Positions 1-8,188 of a stretch of DNA of 64,000 bases are shown here, in pieces. The stretch lies in assembly GCA_024225395.1 (NCBI GenBank), contig JAAEMR010000048.1, positions 1-64,000 of the forward strand. The letters run 5' to 3'. The notes beneath the pieces were generated by a model, which saw only the letters and a list, made by a program, of their open reading frames with translations, did no database searches and was not told the DNA's origin. This DNA comes from Gammaproteobacteria bacterium (lineage in GTDB: Bacteria > Pseudomonadota > Gammaproteobacteria > GCA-001735895). The stretch's first letter is position 1, and each line of letters opens with the position of its first letter. A program made the position numbers and the translations under genes.

Positions 1-141
1 CTTATTGTGACAGCGGTTCTGGTTTTACTAATAGAGCCAGACACTAAGTGGCATTTAGTAGTAGCTATTATTTCTATTGTTTGATCGGTTATTGGAGCTG
101 CTATAGCGGCTTGGTTTGCGAAAGCCCGATGAGCACAATAC
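1..141 (+). pseudogene. C-terminal fragment of a small hydrophobic membrane ORF interrupted by an in-frame TGA
   Basis: Frame 1 reads LIVTAVLVLLIEPDTKWHLVVAIISIV*SVIGAAIAAWFAKAR*; hydrophobic on both sides of a single TGA. Family not recognised. Confidence 0.3.
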
Positions 142-245
142 CTATCAAATCACTCAACTCGGACGTGCTAGCTCAAACCTTAGCTGAGGGAAGATTGACG
201 TCATAACGTTATAGCGTTAACGTTCGGCTAATGAGGAGTAATCTA

Positions 246-471
246 ATGACTGAATTATCTAAAAGATCAACTGTTTATTTCGAACCTGCAATACATCAAG
301 CTCTACGGATGAAGGCTGCAACTGCGCATATTTCAGTTTCTGACATAGTCAATGAAACCGTATGTATGGTGCGACCAGGAAGACTTAAGCGCATTTGACG
401 AAAGAGCAAGTGAGCCTACTTTAAGTTATGAAGAATTACTTAATGATCTAAAGTCACGTGGAAAGTTATAG
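246..471 (+). pseudogene. Ribbon-helix-helix type antitoxin, frameshifted
   Basis: MTELSKRSTVYFEPAIHQALRMKAATAHISVSDIVNETV... in one frame, then EDLSAFDERASEPTLSYEELLNDLKSRGKL* in another frame, ending at 471 and overlapping the downstream toxin start. Confidence 0.65.
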
Positions 472-778
472 CCTGGTTTTCAAAAAATCAGTTGCTAAAG
501 ATCTCAGAAGCATTTCAAATAAAGATGTAAAGTGCATACTCGAACGAATTAATTTATTACTTGAAAACCCGGGAGCAGATGGTTGCATTAAGCTTTCGGG
601 TCAGGAAAAATATAGAGCAAGGCAAGGAGTTTATAGAATAGTTTATGAAATTCAGGATTCTGAACTTATTATTACTGTCGTTAAAGTAGCTCACCGTGAC
701 ATCGTTTATGAAAGCAGCTTACAAATCAAATGCACTCGGAAACAGCAAAATTGGCATGCCATTTCGCTGTTCCGGTGA
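458..778 (+). CDS. RelE/ParE-family toxin (GTG start), C-terminus runs into attC-like sequence
   Basis: MESYSLVFKKSVAKDLRSI...YRARQGVYRIVYEIQDSELIITVVKVAHRDIVYE is RelE/ParE-like; overlaps the antitoxin end. Confidence 0.75.
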   Translation: MESYSLVFKKSVAKDLRSISNKDVKCILERINLLLENPGADGCIKLSGQEKYRARQGVYRIVYEIQDSELIITVVKVAHRDIVYESSLQIKCTRKQQNWHAISLFR

Positions 779-792
779 TTTGAGACGTAGAT
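719..792 (+). repeat. attC-like cassette recombination site (degenerate R')
   Basis: Stem CGGAAACAGC (737-746) / GCTGTTCCG (766-774) with one extrahelical A; shares TTACAA-TC-AATGCAC, TGGCAYGCCATTT and TGTTCCGGTGATTT with the 1823-1925 site. Confidence 0.5.
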
Positions 793-840
793 TTCCGAGT
801 TACCTGCAATGACTCAATTTAGTAAAAATGGAAGTGTCTT

Positions 841-1812
841 TTGAAAGCTGCAGTATATGATCAGTACGGTTCTCCAGATGTACTCGAATTAAAGGATGTC
901 GAGAAGCCTTCTGCTAAAGATGATGAGGTTTTAATAAAGGTTTATGCAGCATCCATAAATTCTTGGGACTGGGACATGTTAACCGGAATTCCGTATGAGT
1001 ATCGTCTTTTAAGTGGGTTGTTTCGTCCCAAAAAAACCAACATTCTTGGGTGTGATGTAGCAGGTCGTGTTGAAAAAATCGGTAAAAATGTAATAAAACT
1101 AAAACCTGGGGATGAGGTGTATGGAGACCTGAGTGAAGGAAGTTGGGGTGGCTTTGCTGAATATGTATGTGCTCATGAATCACAATTAGAATTTAAACCG
1201 CCCAGCATGTCATTTGAAGAGGCGGCAGCCACGCCCCAGGCAGCACTTCTTGCTTTGCAGGCGTTTCAGACTAAAAATGAAATTACCCAGGGAGATACTA
1301 TATTAATAAATGGTGGTTGCGGAGGTGTGGGTACTTTTGCAATTCAGCTGGGAAAAGCTTTTGGTGCAGAAATTACGGCTGTGGATAGTACAGAAAAAAT
1401 AGAGAAGATGCGTTCCCTGGGTGCTGACCACACCATTGACTATAAAAAAGCAGAATTCACGGCTAACGGCAAATATTACGATCTAATTCTCGATGTCAGG
1501 TCAACTCGTTCAGTTTTTGATTATAGGCGTTCATTAGGCCCAAATGGAATTTATGCTTCTGTTGGTGGAAATACCTCTTCAATTTTACAGCTCACATTTC
1601 TTGGGCCGTTTATCCAAAGGAAAGATAATAAGAAATTGACTTTGGTTATGCACAAACCAAATATTGGCTTAGGTATTATTAATGAATTATTTGAATCTGG
1701 TAAAGTAAAGCCGGTAATTGACAAGTGTTTTCCATTAACAGAAATCAGGGAAGCCTTTCGATATTTTGGTGAAGGGCATTTCAAAGGGAAAGTGGTGGTG
1801 AAAATTGTTTGA
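841..1812 (+). CDS. NAD(P)-dependent alcohol dehydrogenase / quinone oxidoreductase (MDR superfamily)
   Basis: TTG start; MKAAVYDQYGSPDVLELKDVEKP..., GCDVAGRVEKIGKNV, INGGCGGVGTFAIQLGKAFGAEITAV Rossmann motif. Confidence 0.85.
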   Translation: MKAAVYDQYGSPDVLELKDVEKPSAKDDEVLIKVYAASINSWDWDMLTGIPYEYRLLSGLFRPKKTNILGCDVAGRVEKIGKNVIKLKPGDEVYGDLSEGSWGGFAEYVCAHESQLEFKPPSMSFEEAAATPQAALLALQAFQTKNEITQGDTILINGGCGGVGTFAIQLGKAFGAEITAVDSTEKIEKMRSLGADHTIDYKKAEFTANGKYYDLILDVRSTRSVFDYRRSLGPNGIYASVGGNTSSILQLTFLGPFIQRKDNKKLTLVMHKPNIGLGIINELFESGKVKPVIDKCFPLTEIREAFRYFGEGHFKGKVVVKIV

Positions 1813-1822
1813 AATGACAAAA

Positions 1823-1925
1823 CCTTACAATTCCAATGCACAGGGATTGTAAAAAGTGGCACGCCATTTTTGCTGTCGCAAAAGTCGCGACAAATTTTTC
1901 TGTTCCGGTGATTTTGGCGTTAGCT
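1823..1925 (+). repeat. attC-like site, R' GTTAGCT at 1919-1925
   Basis: TTACAATTCCAATGCAC...TGGCACGCCATTTTTGCTGTCGCAAAAGTCGCGAC...CTGTTCCGGTGATTTTGGCGTTAGC; internal dyad and GTTAGCT core. Confidence 0.65.
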
Positions 1926-1942
1926 TTTCAAATTGATAAGTT

Positions 1943-2809
1943 GTGATAATGAAAAAGAATAAACAATCGAGTAGATCTCTAACTGCATTCTTAGTTACCT
2001 GGGCTTTTATTGTCTTAACTGTAACTGGAATTATTCTCTATATTGTTCCACAAGGTCGCATTGCACATTGGGTTCATTGGTCTTTACTTGGTATGAGTAA
2101 AGATCAATGGAGTTGGGTGCATATGATGTTTGGTGGTGTTTTTATTTTCACAGGCTTTTTACATCTCTATTTCAACTGGAAGCCATTTAAGAAATATTTT
2201 GCTGACAAGGTCAAAGGACATTTTAAGCCCAAGCAGGAAATATTTATTGCAACCGCGATAACAGTTTTTATTTTTGTTGTTTCTGCGTTGAATATTCCAC
2301 CGGCAAGTTGGGTAATTGATTTAAATGGGTGGTTAAAAGGGGCATGGGTAACCTCACCAGAATTAGAGCCGCCTTATGGTCATGCAGAAGAAAGCTCTTT
2401 GGCTGGCATCTCTAGAAAAATTAGATTAGATATCAATAAAATAACCGCACATCTAGATGAATCAGGTATTCAATTTTCAGGTAAAAAAGACACACTGGAC
2501 AATATTGCTCGAAATAATGGGACAACCCCTATGGCAATATATGAAATGATTAAAATATTTAAATTGCCAGAAAAGAAGACCGGTTCGAAGAAACTCTCTG
2601 CAGAAGAAATAGAGGATAAGTATTCGGGTACCGGTTTAGGGCGTAAAACAATCACAGAAATATGTGCTGAAATTGGTATTCCTTTAGAAGTAGGTCTCAA
2701 AAAGTTAATGGATAATGGAGTTGAGGCGACCGGAAAAGATAAGGCAAGGCCTATCTCAGAAAAATACGATAAAACTCCAATTGATTTAATGAAAATTTTA
2801 CTTCTTTAG
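1943..2809 (+). CDS. DUF4405-like membrane protein
   Basis: N-terminal TM segments with HW/H-rich helices (WVHWSLLGMSKDQWSWVHMMFGGVFIFTGFLHLYFNWKPFKKYF), hydrophilic C-terminal region. Confidence 0.65.
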   Translation: MIMKKNKQSSRSLTAFLVTWAFIVLTVTGIILYIVPQGRIAHWVHWSLLGMSKDQWSWVHMMFGGVFIFTGFLHLYFNWKPFKKYFADKVKGHFKPKQEIFIATAITVFIFVVSALNIPPASWVIDLNGWLKGAWVTSPELEPPYGHAEESSLAGISRKIRLDINKITAHLDESGIQFSGKKDTLDNIARNNGTTPMAIYEMIKIFKLPEKKTGSKKLSAEEIEDKYSGTGLGRKTITEICAEIGIPLEVGLKKLMDNGVEATGKDKARPISEKYDKTPIDLMKILLL

Positions 2810-2816
2810 GGGACCA

Positions 2817-2908
2817 TTAAAACTAAAAAGTTAAATGCACATGAAAAAATTTAAGCTACTCCACTACGTTACGCAGCTCAAATTTCCCAGTGATCTGGGT
2901 CGTTATGC
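2817..2908 (+). repeat. attC-like site, R' GTTATGC at 2902-2908
   Basis: Dyad AAATTTAAGCT...AGCTCAAATTT (one wobble pair) then TCCCAGTGATCTGGGTCGTTATGC. Confidence 0.6.
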
Positions 2909-2920
2909 CTATAAAAGAAG

Positions 2921-3370
2921 ATGAAAAAAAAGCGTATCTTACCGCCAGTCTATTTATTTGTTTCTATGGTCACAATGGCGCTACTTCACTTCCTGGTGCC
3001 TGTTTTAGAAATAGCACCGTACCCATGGAATTTTCTGGGAGTAGTCCCTTTGGCGACAGGAATCTTGTTTAACTTGAGAGCTGACGCGGCGCTTAAGAAG
3101 GATCAGACGACTGTTAAGCCTTTTGAAAGATCTACAGCATTGGTTACAACAGGCATTTTTCGAAGAAGCCGGCATCCTATGTATATAGGCATGGTTCTTA
3201 TCCTGCTTGGAATAGCCATACTCATGGGGTCTTTAGCCTCGTTATTTGTCATCATTATTTTCGGCGCCTTGATGGACCTGGTTTTCGTAAGAATAGAAGA
3301 GAGAATGCTTGAAGAACAGTTTGGCCCAGAATGGGTTGCTTATAAGAAAAAGGTAAGGAAGTGGATTTAA
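2921..3370 (+). CDS. Isoprenylcysteine carboxyl methyltransferase-like (ICMT/PEMT) membrane protein
   Basis: ...LVTTGIFRRSRHPMYIGMVLILLGIAILMGS...RIEERMLEEQFGPEWVAYKKKVRKWI is the typical C-terminal signature. Confidence 0.85.
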   Translation: MKKKRILPPVYLFVSMVTMALLHFLVPVLEIAPYPWNFLGVVPLATGILFNLRADAALKKDQTTVKPFERSTALVTTGIFRRSRHPMYIGMVLILLGIAILMGSLASLFVIIIFGALMDLVFVRIEERMLEEQFGPEWVAYKKKVRKWI

Positions 3371-3374
3371 ATTG

Positions 3375-3462
3375 GCATAACAGGGCAAATTAATATAGCG
3401 TTAAAAGCGTTGTGCCAAAAACGCGCAATACTTTTGACGCCCGGTTATTTGTGATGTTATGT
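3375..3462 (+). repeat. attC-like site, GCATAAC...GTTATGT
   Basis: GCATAAC at 3375-3381 and GTTATGT at 3456-3462 are exact RCATAAC/GTTATGY complements flanking internal dyads. Confidence 0.65.
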
Positions 3463-3759
3463 GTTTAAAAACTTAGCTTCAACATCCATATTTTTATGAA
3501 GAATACGAATAACTATAATTTTACTTTTTGAGCCTTCACGGTAAAAAATAATATGACTACCTTGAGGAAACTTTCTGTAGCCAGATTTTATGTAATCACA
3601 GTTCTTTCCAATAGAAGGAGTTTCGGCTAATAAATGGAAGCCATCATCAAATTGCTTAATGTACAAATAACGCTGGTCTCGACCCCATCGTTTTTCTGTA
3701 ATAATAGCAATTTTCCTAAGATCCTGTTTGGCTTCACGGGTTAGTGCAAATACTTTCAT
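3457..3759 (-). CDS. parE: ParE-family toxin
   Basis: MKVFALTREAKQDLRKIAIITEKRWGRDQRYLYIKQFDDGFHLLAETPSIGKNCDYIKSGYRKFPQGSHIIFYREGSKSKIIVIRILHKNMDVE; downstream of and overlapping a ParD-like ORF. Confidence 0.85.
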   Translation of the reverse strand: MKVFALTREAKQDLRKIAIITEKRWGRDQRYLYIKQFDDGFHLLAETPSIGKNCDYIKSGYRKFPQGSHIIFYREGSKSKIIVIRILHKNMDVEAKFLNT

Positions 3760-3998
3760 CCATCTATTTCGTTATCAAGCTCTGCCATGAAAGCATCATA
3801 TTCATAATCAGAAATACCGCTTTTCTCTCCTTTATCGAGTGCTTTTCTCAAAGTTTGAAGTCTTGTTTCTGTGTCTTCAAGCATTCTAAGAGCAGCTCTC
3901 ACAACTTCACTAGCAGAGCCAAATCGCCCGCTTTCCACCTGGCCGGCAATAAAACCATCAAAATGCTCACCCAATGTTACACTCGTGTTTTTAGCCAT
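3756..3998 (-). CDS. parD: ParD-family antitoxin
   Basis: MAKNTSVTLGEHFDGFIAGQVESGRFGSASEVVRAALRMLEDTETRLQTLRKALDKGE... matches the ParD/CC2985 pattern; the track ORF starts 21 nt upstream at 4019. Confidence 0.88.
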   Translation of the reverse strand: MAKNTSVTLGEHFDGFIAGQVESGRFGSASEVVRAALRMLEDTETRLQTLRKALDKGEKSGISDYEYDAFMAELDNEIDG

Positions 3999-4044
3999 AA
4001 CACACCTCGCCAATACCAATATATACCCAATTGTGGTATAAAAT

Positions 4045-4131
4045 ATTTAACAAGGCAAATGCTCATGGAAAAATTTAACCTCGCTCCTGCGTCGCTACGG
4101 CTTAATTTCCCGGTGATTTGGATCGTTATGT
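4045..4131 (+). repeat. attC-like site, ATTTAAC...GTTATGT
   Basis: ATTTAAC at 4045-4051, GTTATGT at 4125-4131; internal GGAAAAATTTAACC.../GGCTTAATTTCCCGG dyad. Confidence 0.65.
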
Positions 4132-4156
4132 GAAATAAACCATACGATATAGATTT

Positions 4157-4696
4157 ATGTTATTGAGTTTGAAAATGAAGTTTCTACCTGTATCTCTTTT
4201 GCTGGTATTTGGAAGTAGCAGCGTATACTCAGCAGAAGTTGAAAAACTAACAAATATAGATAGACCGGTAGATTCTGACAATGAACTTTCTTATATCATT
4301 TCTGGTGGTGTATCCGCTTTTGAGTGTATGGTGGGAGTCGAGGTAAAAAAAGCGAGCCACAGCGTAGGTCTTGGTATTTGTGGGCAACTTTCTTATCGCT
4401 ACTATAGCAATCCGTATAATGATTCATTCTTGTATGGCCTATATACAGGTTATAGCTCCGGGTATCACCAATATGAAGATAAGAAAGAAATTGATGGTGT
4501 CAAATATGAGGATAAAAAAGGTATTTTTGCGGGAGTAGGAATCGGCTATAGGTGGCAAAAGCCTTCTGGCTGGAATACAACCTTAAGCATGGCGATACAC
4601 TACATGGAAGAAGAATATTCTAATGTTGGGCAACCAAAGGAGAAACAAACATCTGTTATTTTATTCCCGGGTATTACTGTGGGGTATCAATTCTAG
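4157..4696 (+). CDS. Hypothetical exported, probable beta-barrel-like protein
   Basis: Signal-peptide-like N-terminus (MKFLPVSLLLVFGSSSVYSAE), alternating aromatic strands, C-terminal ...VILFPGITVGYQF ending in F. Confidence 0.55.
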   Translation: MLLSLKMKFLPVSLLLVFGSSSVYSAEVEKLTNIDRPVDSDNELSYIISGGVSAFECMVGVEVKKASHSVGLGICGQLSYRYYSNPYNDSFLYGLYTGYSSGYHQYEDKKEIDGVKYEDKKGIFAGVGIGYRWQKPSGWNTTLSMAIHYMEEEYSNVGQPKEKQTSVILFPGITVGYQF

Positions 4697-4702
4697 AAAA
4701 AC

Positions 4703-4768
4703 ACATAACAGGACAGGTTAACAAGGACTCGCGCCTACCGGCCTCCCCTGTTATTGACGACGTTGGCG
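4703..4768 (+). repeat. attC-like site, ACATAAC...GTTGGCG
   Basis: ACATAAC at 4703-4709, GTTGGCG from 4762; ACAGG/CCTGT arms. Confidence 0.55.
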
Positions 4769-4778
4769 GGTTTACTGT

Positions 4779-5168
4779 ATGAAAAATAATGTTACCATTT
4801 TGTTTTTGGGAATAGCCCTTGTTGTCTCACTGATGGCAAACTATTTTCTTCTAGAGCAAGCTATAGAAGGTTCGTATGCATTAGAATTTCAGCCCAGGCT
4901 CATAAATGATACAAAAGTGCTAAGCGCGTCAATTAGTAGAGATATATCTAGCGAGGAGTTAATACGACAACTTAGAGACCGAGATTCGAGCATTCAGATC
5001 GAACAACTTGAAAATAGGAAAAGCCAGTGGAATTGGAGTGGTCCGAATTATCCAATTGCCATAAGGGTTTCAAAAAATTTGACGTACTTTTTCAATTCTG
5101 AAGACAAGCTGGAGCGCATCGACCATTGGATAGCAGAAAATTCACCACTATATGAAAGATCCCGCTAA
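4779..5168 (+). CDS. Hypothetical protein with N-terminal transmembrane segment
   Basis: MKNNVTILFLGIALVVSLMANYFLLEQ... single TM; cassette-sized ORF between two attC-like sites. Confidence 0.5.
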   Translation: MKNNVTILFLGIALVVSLMANYFLLEQAIEGSYALEFQPRLINDTKVLSASISRDISSEELIRQLRDRDSSIQIEQLENRKSQWNWSGPNYPIAIRVSKNLTYFFNSEDKLERIDHWIAENSPLYERSR

Positions 5169-5231
5169 CAAACACATGCAGCCGGGCTTCGGAAACTGTG
5201 CTCCACCAGGCCCCATATTCGGGCGTTGGTA
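5163..5231 (+). repeat. attC-like site, GCTAAC...GTTGGTA
   Basis: GCTAAC at 5164-5169 and GTTGGTA at 5225-5231, imperfect internal dyad. Confidence 0.5.
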
Positions 5232-5239
5232 TGATTCCC

Positions 5240-5353
5240 TTTGCCAGCAAAAATCATAAAAAGACTCGGCCCCTATTTCAGAGCAGAGTCTATCCTGTTG
5301 AGATGAGTTAACACGTCAATAGTCAGTCCATACACTAGAATCTACCAAAATCA
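5240..5353 (-). pseudogene. vapC: VapC (PIN domain) toxin fragment
   Basis: Reverse complement reads (V)ILVDSSVWTDY*RVNSSQQDRLCSEIG, matching the VapC N-terminal pattern MILVDSSVWIDYFxG but with a TGA, then degenerate. Confidence 0.55.
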
Positions 5354-5510
5354 CTAGTCAGTTCTCATCCGGTCTAAATCATCATCCCATTTCAGTTTGC
5401 CTTTAAATTTGTTGATTTCATCCTGTTTTTTTAATCTAATCAAGGTCTTAAGTCCTAATTCAACAGTTTTTTCTTAATTTTCAACCCAGTAACTTGAAGC
5501 ATTTCAGTCG
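5354..5510 (-). pseudogene. vapB: VapB antitoxin fragment, frameshifted
   Basis: MLQVTGLKIKK in one frame, then EKTVELGLKTLIRLKKQDEINKFKGKLKWDDDLDRMRTD* in another; matches the VapB C-terminal pattern. Confidence 0.6.
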
Positions 5511-5563
5511 TTATATTTCTTAAAAAGCTCTTGCAGTAATGAAACCTTTAAGGTTACATTCGA

Positions 5564-5844
5564 ATGATAATTAAATCTTGCATACATAAGGGGCTGCAGA
5601 AGTTTTATTCAACCGGTAAAACCTCTGGGATTCTTTCTAAGCATGAAAAAAAATACGTCTAATCCTTACTAACCTTGATCAATCTGAAACCCCCGAGGAT
5701 ATGGATTTTCCAGGATTTTACCGGCATAAACTTAAAGGTATTCGTAAAGATATTTGGTCTGTAAGAGTAAGTGGCAATTGGCGAATTACATGTCGCTTTG
5801 TCGGACATGATGTTGAAATTGTAAATTATGAGGATTACCACTAA
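5564..5844 (+). pseudogene. higB: HigB (RelE-superfamily) toxin with frameshift in an A8 tract
   Basis: MIIKSCIHKGLQKFYSTGKTSGILSKHEKK|frameshift|[64 protein letters not shown]8 at 5646-5653; TAATG overlap with higA. Confidence 0.8.
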
Positions 5845-6143
5845 TGGCTATGCATAACCCCGCCCATCCAGGTGATATCTTAAAAGAGCTAATTATTGAA
5901 TCGTTAGGGCTAACTATTACTGATGTTGCAAAACATTTAGGTGTAAGCCGTAAAACACTGTCAAAGGTTTTAAATACTAGAGGCTCAATAACACCAGAAA
6001 TGGCACTGCGTTTAGAGTTGGCATTTAATAAGCATTCAGCTGATCATTGGCTTCGGTTACAGAGTGCTTATGATTTATGGCAAACCAGGCAGCATCAAGA
6101 ATCTATACATGTTTTGCCTTATAATACCGCTCATGCTTTATAA
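5844..6143 (+). CDS. higA: HigA-family HTH antitoxin
   Basis: [80 protein letters not shown]. Confidence 0.92.
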   Translation: MAMHNPAHPGDILKELIIESLGLTITDVAKHLGVSRKTLSKVLNTRGSITPEMALRLELAFNKHSADHWLRLQSAYDLWQTRQHQESIHVLPYNTAHAL

Positions 6144-6147
6144 TGAA

Positions 6148-6223
6148 ATATAACAATGCATTTTCAGTCAGAAATTTTGTTCCGTTGCACTTCACAAAAT
6201 CTCGCTGAAATGCGATGTTGGCT
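6148..6223 (+). repeat. attC-like site, ATATAAC...GTTGGCT
   Basis: ATATAAC at 6148-6154, GTTGGCT at 6217-6223; strong hairpin GCATTTTCAG..AATTTTGT...ACAAAAT..CTGAAATGC. Confidence 0.7.
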
Positions 6224-6258
6224 ATACTATCTTTCTAGAATTATGGGTCAAAATATTA

Positions 6259-8115
6259 GTGAAAACTTATATTGCAGTTTCGTTTAAAGCCTTAATCAAT
6301 AAAAAGCAACTTCCTATCTTGCTGGGTATATTTCTGTGTATTCTTGTTACGGGATTATGGGCAGCGCTTGAAGAACTGGAAAATGCTAACCGGCATAAAA
6401 TGGTGGAAACCGAGGCACTAAAGATTGCTGGAATAATAACTTCCGATTTGCAATCTCGAGTAAAATCATTGCAACGAATTACTAATCGATGGGAAGTTCG
6501 TGGGGGAACACCAAAACATGAGTTCATTAGTGATATTCAAGATTATATTATTGATGACCCAGGCTATCAGGCTCTTAGCTGGGTAGATAAGAATTTCTAT
6601 GTGCGATGGATTGTTCCCCTTATTGGTAACGAAGCTGCAGTAAACGTTGACCTTGCCTTTGAAGAGAATCGACGTATCGCCTTAGAGAAGGCTAGAGATC
6701 GAAAATCACCAACGTTGACATCCCCAATTGATCTTGTACAGCGAGGGAAAGGTTTTCTGGTGTATTTTCCTATTTTTGTTGAAAATGAATTTGACGGGTT
6801 ACTTTCAGCTGTTTTCCGTACGCATCACTGGTTAAACCACATTTTGCAAAAAAAAATAAGTTCCCATGAGGAAGTGTATTTCCACAATAAAGTCTCTATG
6901 GATGGAAAAAATATTTATCGCATGGAAGGTTGGGAGGAAGAAAAAAAATCACCATGGGAAAAAAGCGTAGAAATAACCCTATATGGTCAAAATTTCAAAA
7001 TCCTGTGCCGACCCACAGAGAGTTTTATCGATCAAAGTCATACTATATTGCCAGAACTGGTATTTGGAGTGGGCCTCCTTTTATCATTGCTGGCATCGGT
7101 CATCTTATACCTGGTTCAAAAAGCAACCACAGCCATACAGTTTTCCGAAGCAAGTAAGGTTGTATTAGAAAATGAAATATCTGCTCGTAAAAAAGTGGAA
7201 GTTTCTTTGCAAAAAGAAAGACAACGCCTTGCGTACATACTGAAAGGCACAAATGTAGGAACTTGGGAATGGTATGTACAGACAGGAGAGGCAATATTCA
7301 ATGAACGTTGGGCAAATATAGTAGGTTATGATCTAAAAGAACTTGATCCAATATCGATTGATACCTGGACAAAACTTGTACACCCAGATGATCTAAAAGT
7401 TTCTGGTGATTTGCTGGAAAAACACTTCAATGGAAAGTTGGACTTCTATGAGTGTGAAGCACGTATGCTCCACAAGGATGGACATTGGGTATGGGTACTT
7501 GACAGAGGAAAAGTATCTACATGGACGGATGATGGAAAACCACTTCTCATGTCAGGTACACATGAGGACATAACCAGGCAAAAGCAAAATGAAGAGAAAA
7601 TTATTCATCTTGCAACACATGACGCTTTAACAAAATTACCAAACTTATGTCTGGCAAAAGATCGTCTATTAATGGCAATAGAATCAGCAAGTCGAAAAAA
7701 ATCATTGGCCGCAGCATTGTTTCTTGATCTAGACGGATTTAAAAATATTAATGATACACACGGACATGCTGCAGGTGATGCTGTCTTGCAAGAAGTAGCA
7801 AAGCGGTTACTTTCCTGTGTTCGTAAAACTGATACCGTAGCAAGAATAGGTGGCGACGAGTTTCTCCTGGTCATTGCAGAATTTCAACACACCGATGTAT
7901 CAGCATCGATTAGTAAAAAAGTAACTAGCATTTTGGCTCAGCCTATACCTTTCAAAGGAGTTCAGCTAACAGTAGGGGCAAGCATAGGAATTGCTACTTA
8001 CCCAAATGATAGTGATTCAGTTGACGACCTGATTAAACAGGCGGATAAAGCGATGTATGTAAGTAAAACGTTGGGGAAAAACAGATGTACCTCCTCAAAT
8101 GTGGAGAAATCATAA
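6259..8115 (+). CDS. CHASE-PAS-GGDEF diguanylate cyclase
   Basis: CHASE-like region (GYQALSWVDKNFYVRWIVPL...), second TM, PAS (GTWEWYVQTGEAIFNERWANIVGYD), ARIGGDEF active site and upstream RKTD I-site. Confidence 0.88.
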   Translation: MKTYIAVSFKALINKKQLPILLGIFLCILVTGLWAALEELENANRHKMVETEALKIAGIITSDLQSRVKSLQRITNRWEVRGGTPKHEFISDIQDYIIDDPGYQALSWVDKNFYVRWIVPLIGNEAAVNVDLAFEENRRIALEKARDRKSPTLTSPIDLVQRGKGFLVYFPIFVENEFDGLLSAVFRTHHWLNHILQKKISSHEEVYFHNKVSMDGKNIYRMEGWEEEKKSPWEKSVEITLYGQNFKILCRPTESFIDQSHTILPELVFGVGLLLSLLASVILYLVQKATTAIQFSEASKVVLENEISARKKVEVSLQKERQRLAYILKGTNVGTWEWYVQTGEAIFNERWANIVGYDLKELDPISIDTWTKLVHPDDLKVSGDLLEKHFNGKLDFYECEARMLHKDGHWVWVLDRGKVSTWTDDGKPLLMSGTHEDITRQKQNEEKIIHLATHDALTKLPNLCLAKDRLLMAIESASRKKSLAAALFLDLDGFKNINDTHGHAAGDAVLQEVAKRLLSCVRKTDTVARIGGDEFLLVIAEFQHTDVSASISKKVTSILAQPIPFKGVQLTVGASIGIATYPNDSDSVDDLIKQADKAMYVSKTLGKNRCTSSNVEKS

Positions 8116-8188
8116 AGCTAGCAATCATTTCAACCAGGCTTTTTTCGTCACTTCACGCTGAAAAAAGCAAGTTAAACTAGCGTTAGAT
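8113..8188 (+). repeat. attC-like site, R' GTTAGAT at 8182-8188
   Basis: Perfect 9-bp stem GCTTTTTTC/GAAAAAAGC plus outer GCTAG/CTAGC arms, ending ACTAGCGTTAGAT. Confidence 0.55.

Noticed and set aside
181-235. Possible attC left of the first TA cassette (AACGTTATAGCGTTAACGTT region)
   Set aside because: Contains core-like GTTA motifs and a dyad but no convincing paired R'' box; not listed as a feature.
914-1183. 89-aa His-rich minus-strand ORF
   Set aside because: Antisense to the MDR oxidoreductase; His richness follows from the complementary codons.
5480-5516. Possible extra attC (TTTTCAAC...GTTATAT)
   Set aside because: Too short with a weak dyad, and it overlaps the VapB relic coding sequence.
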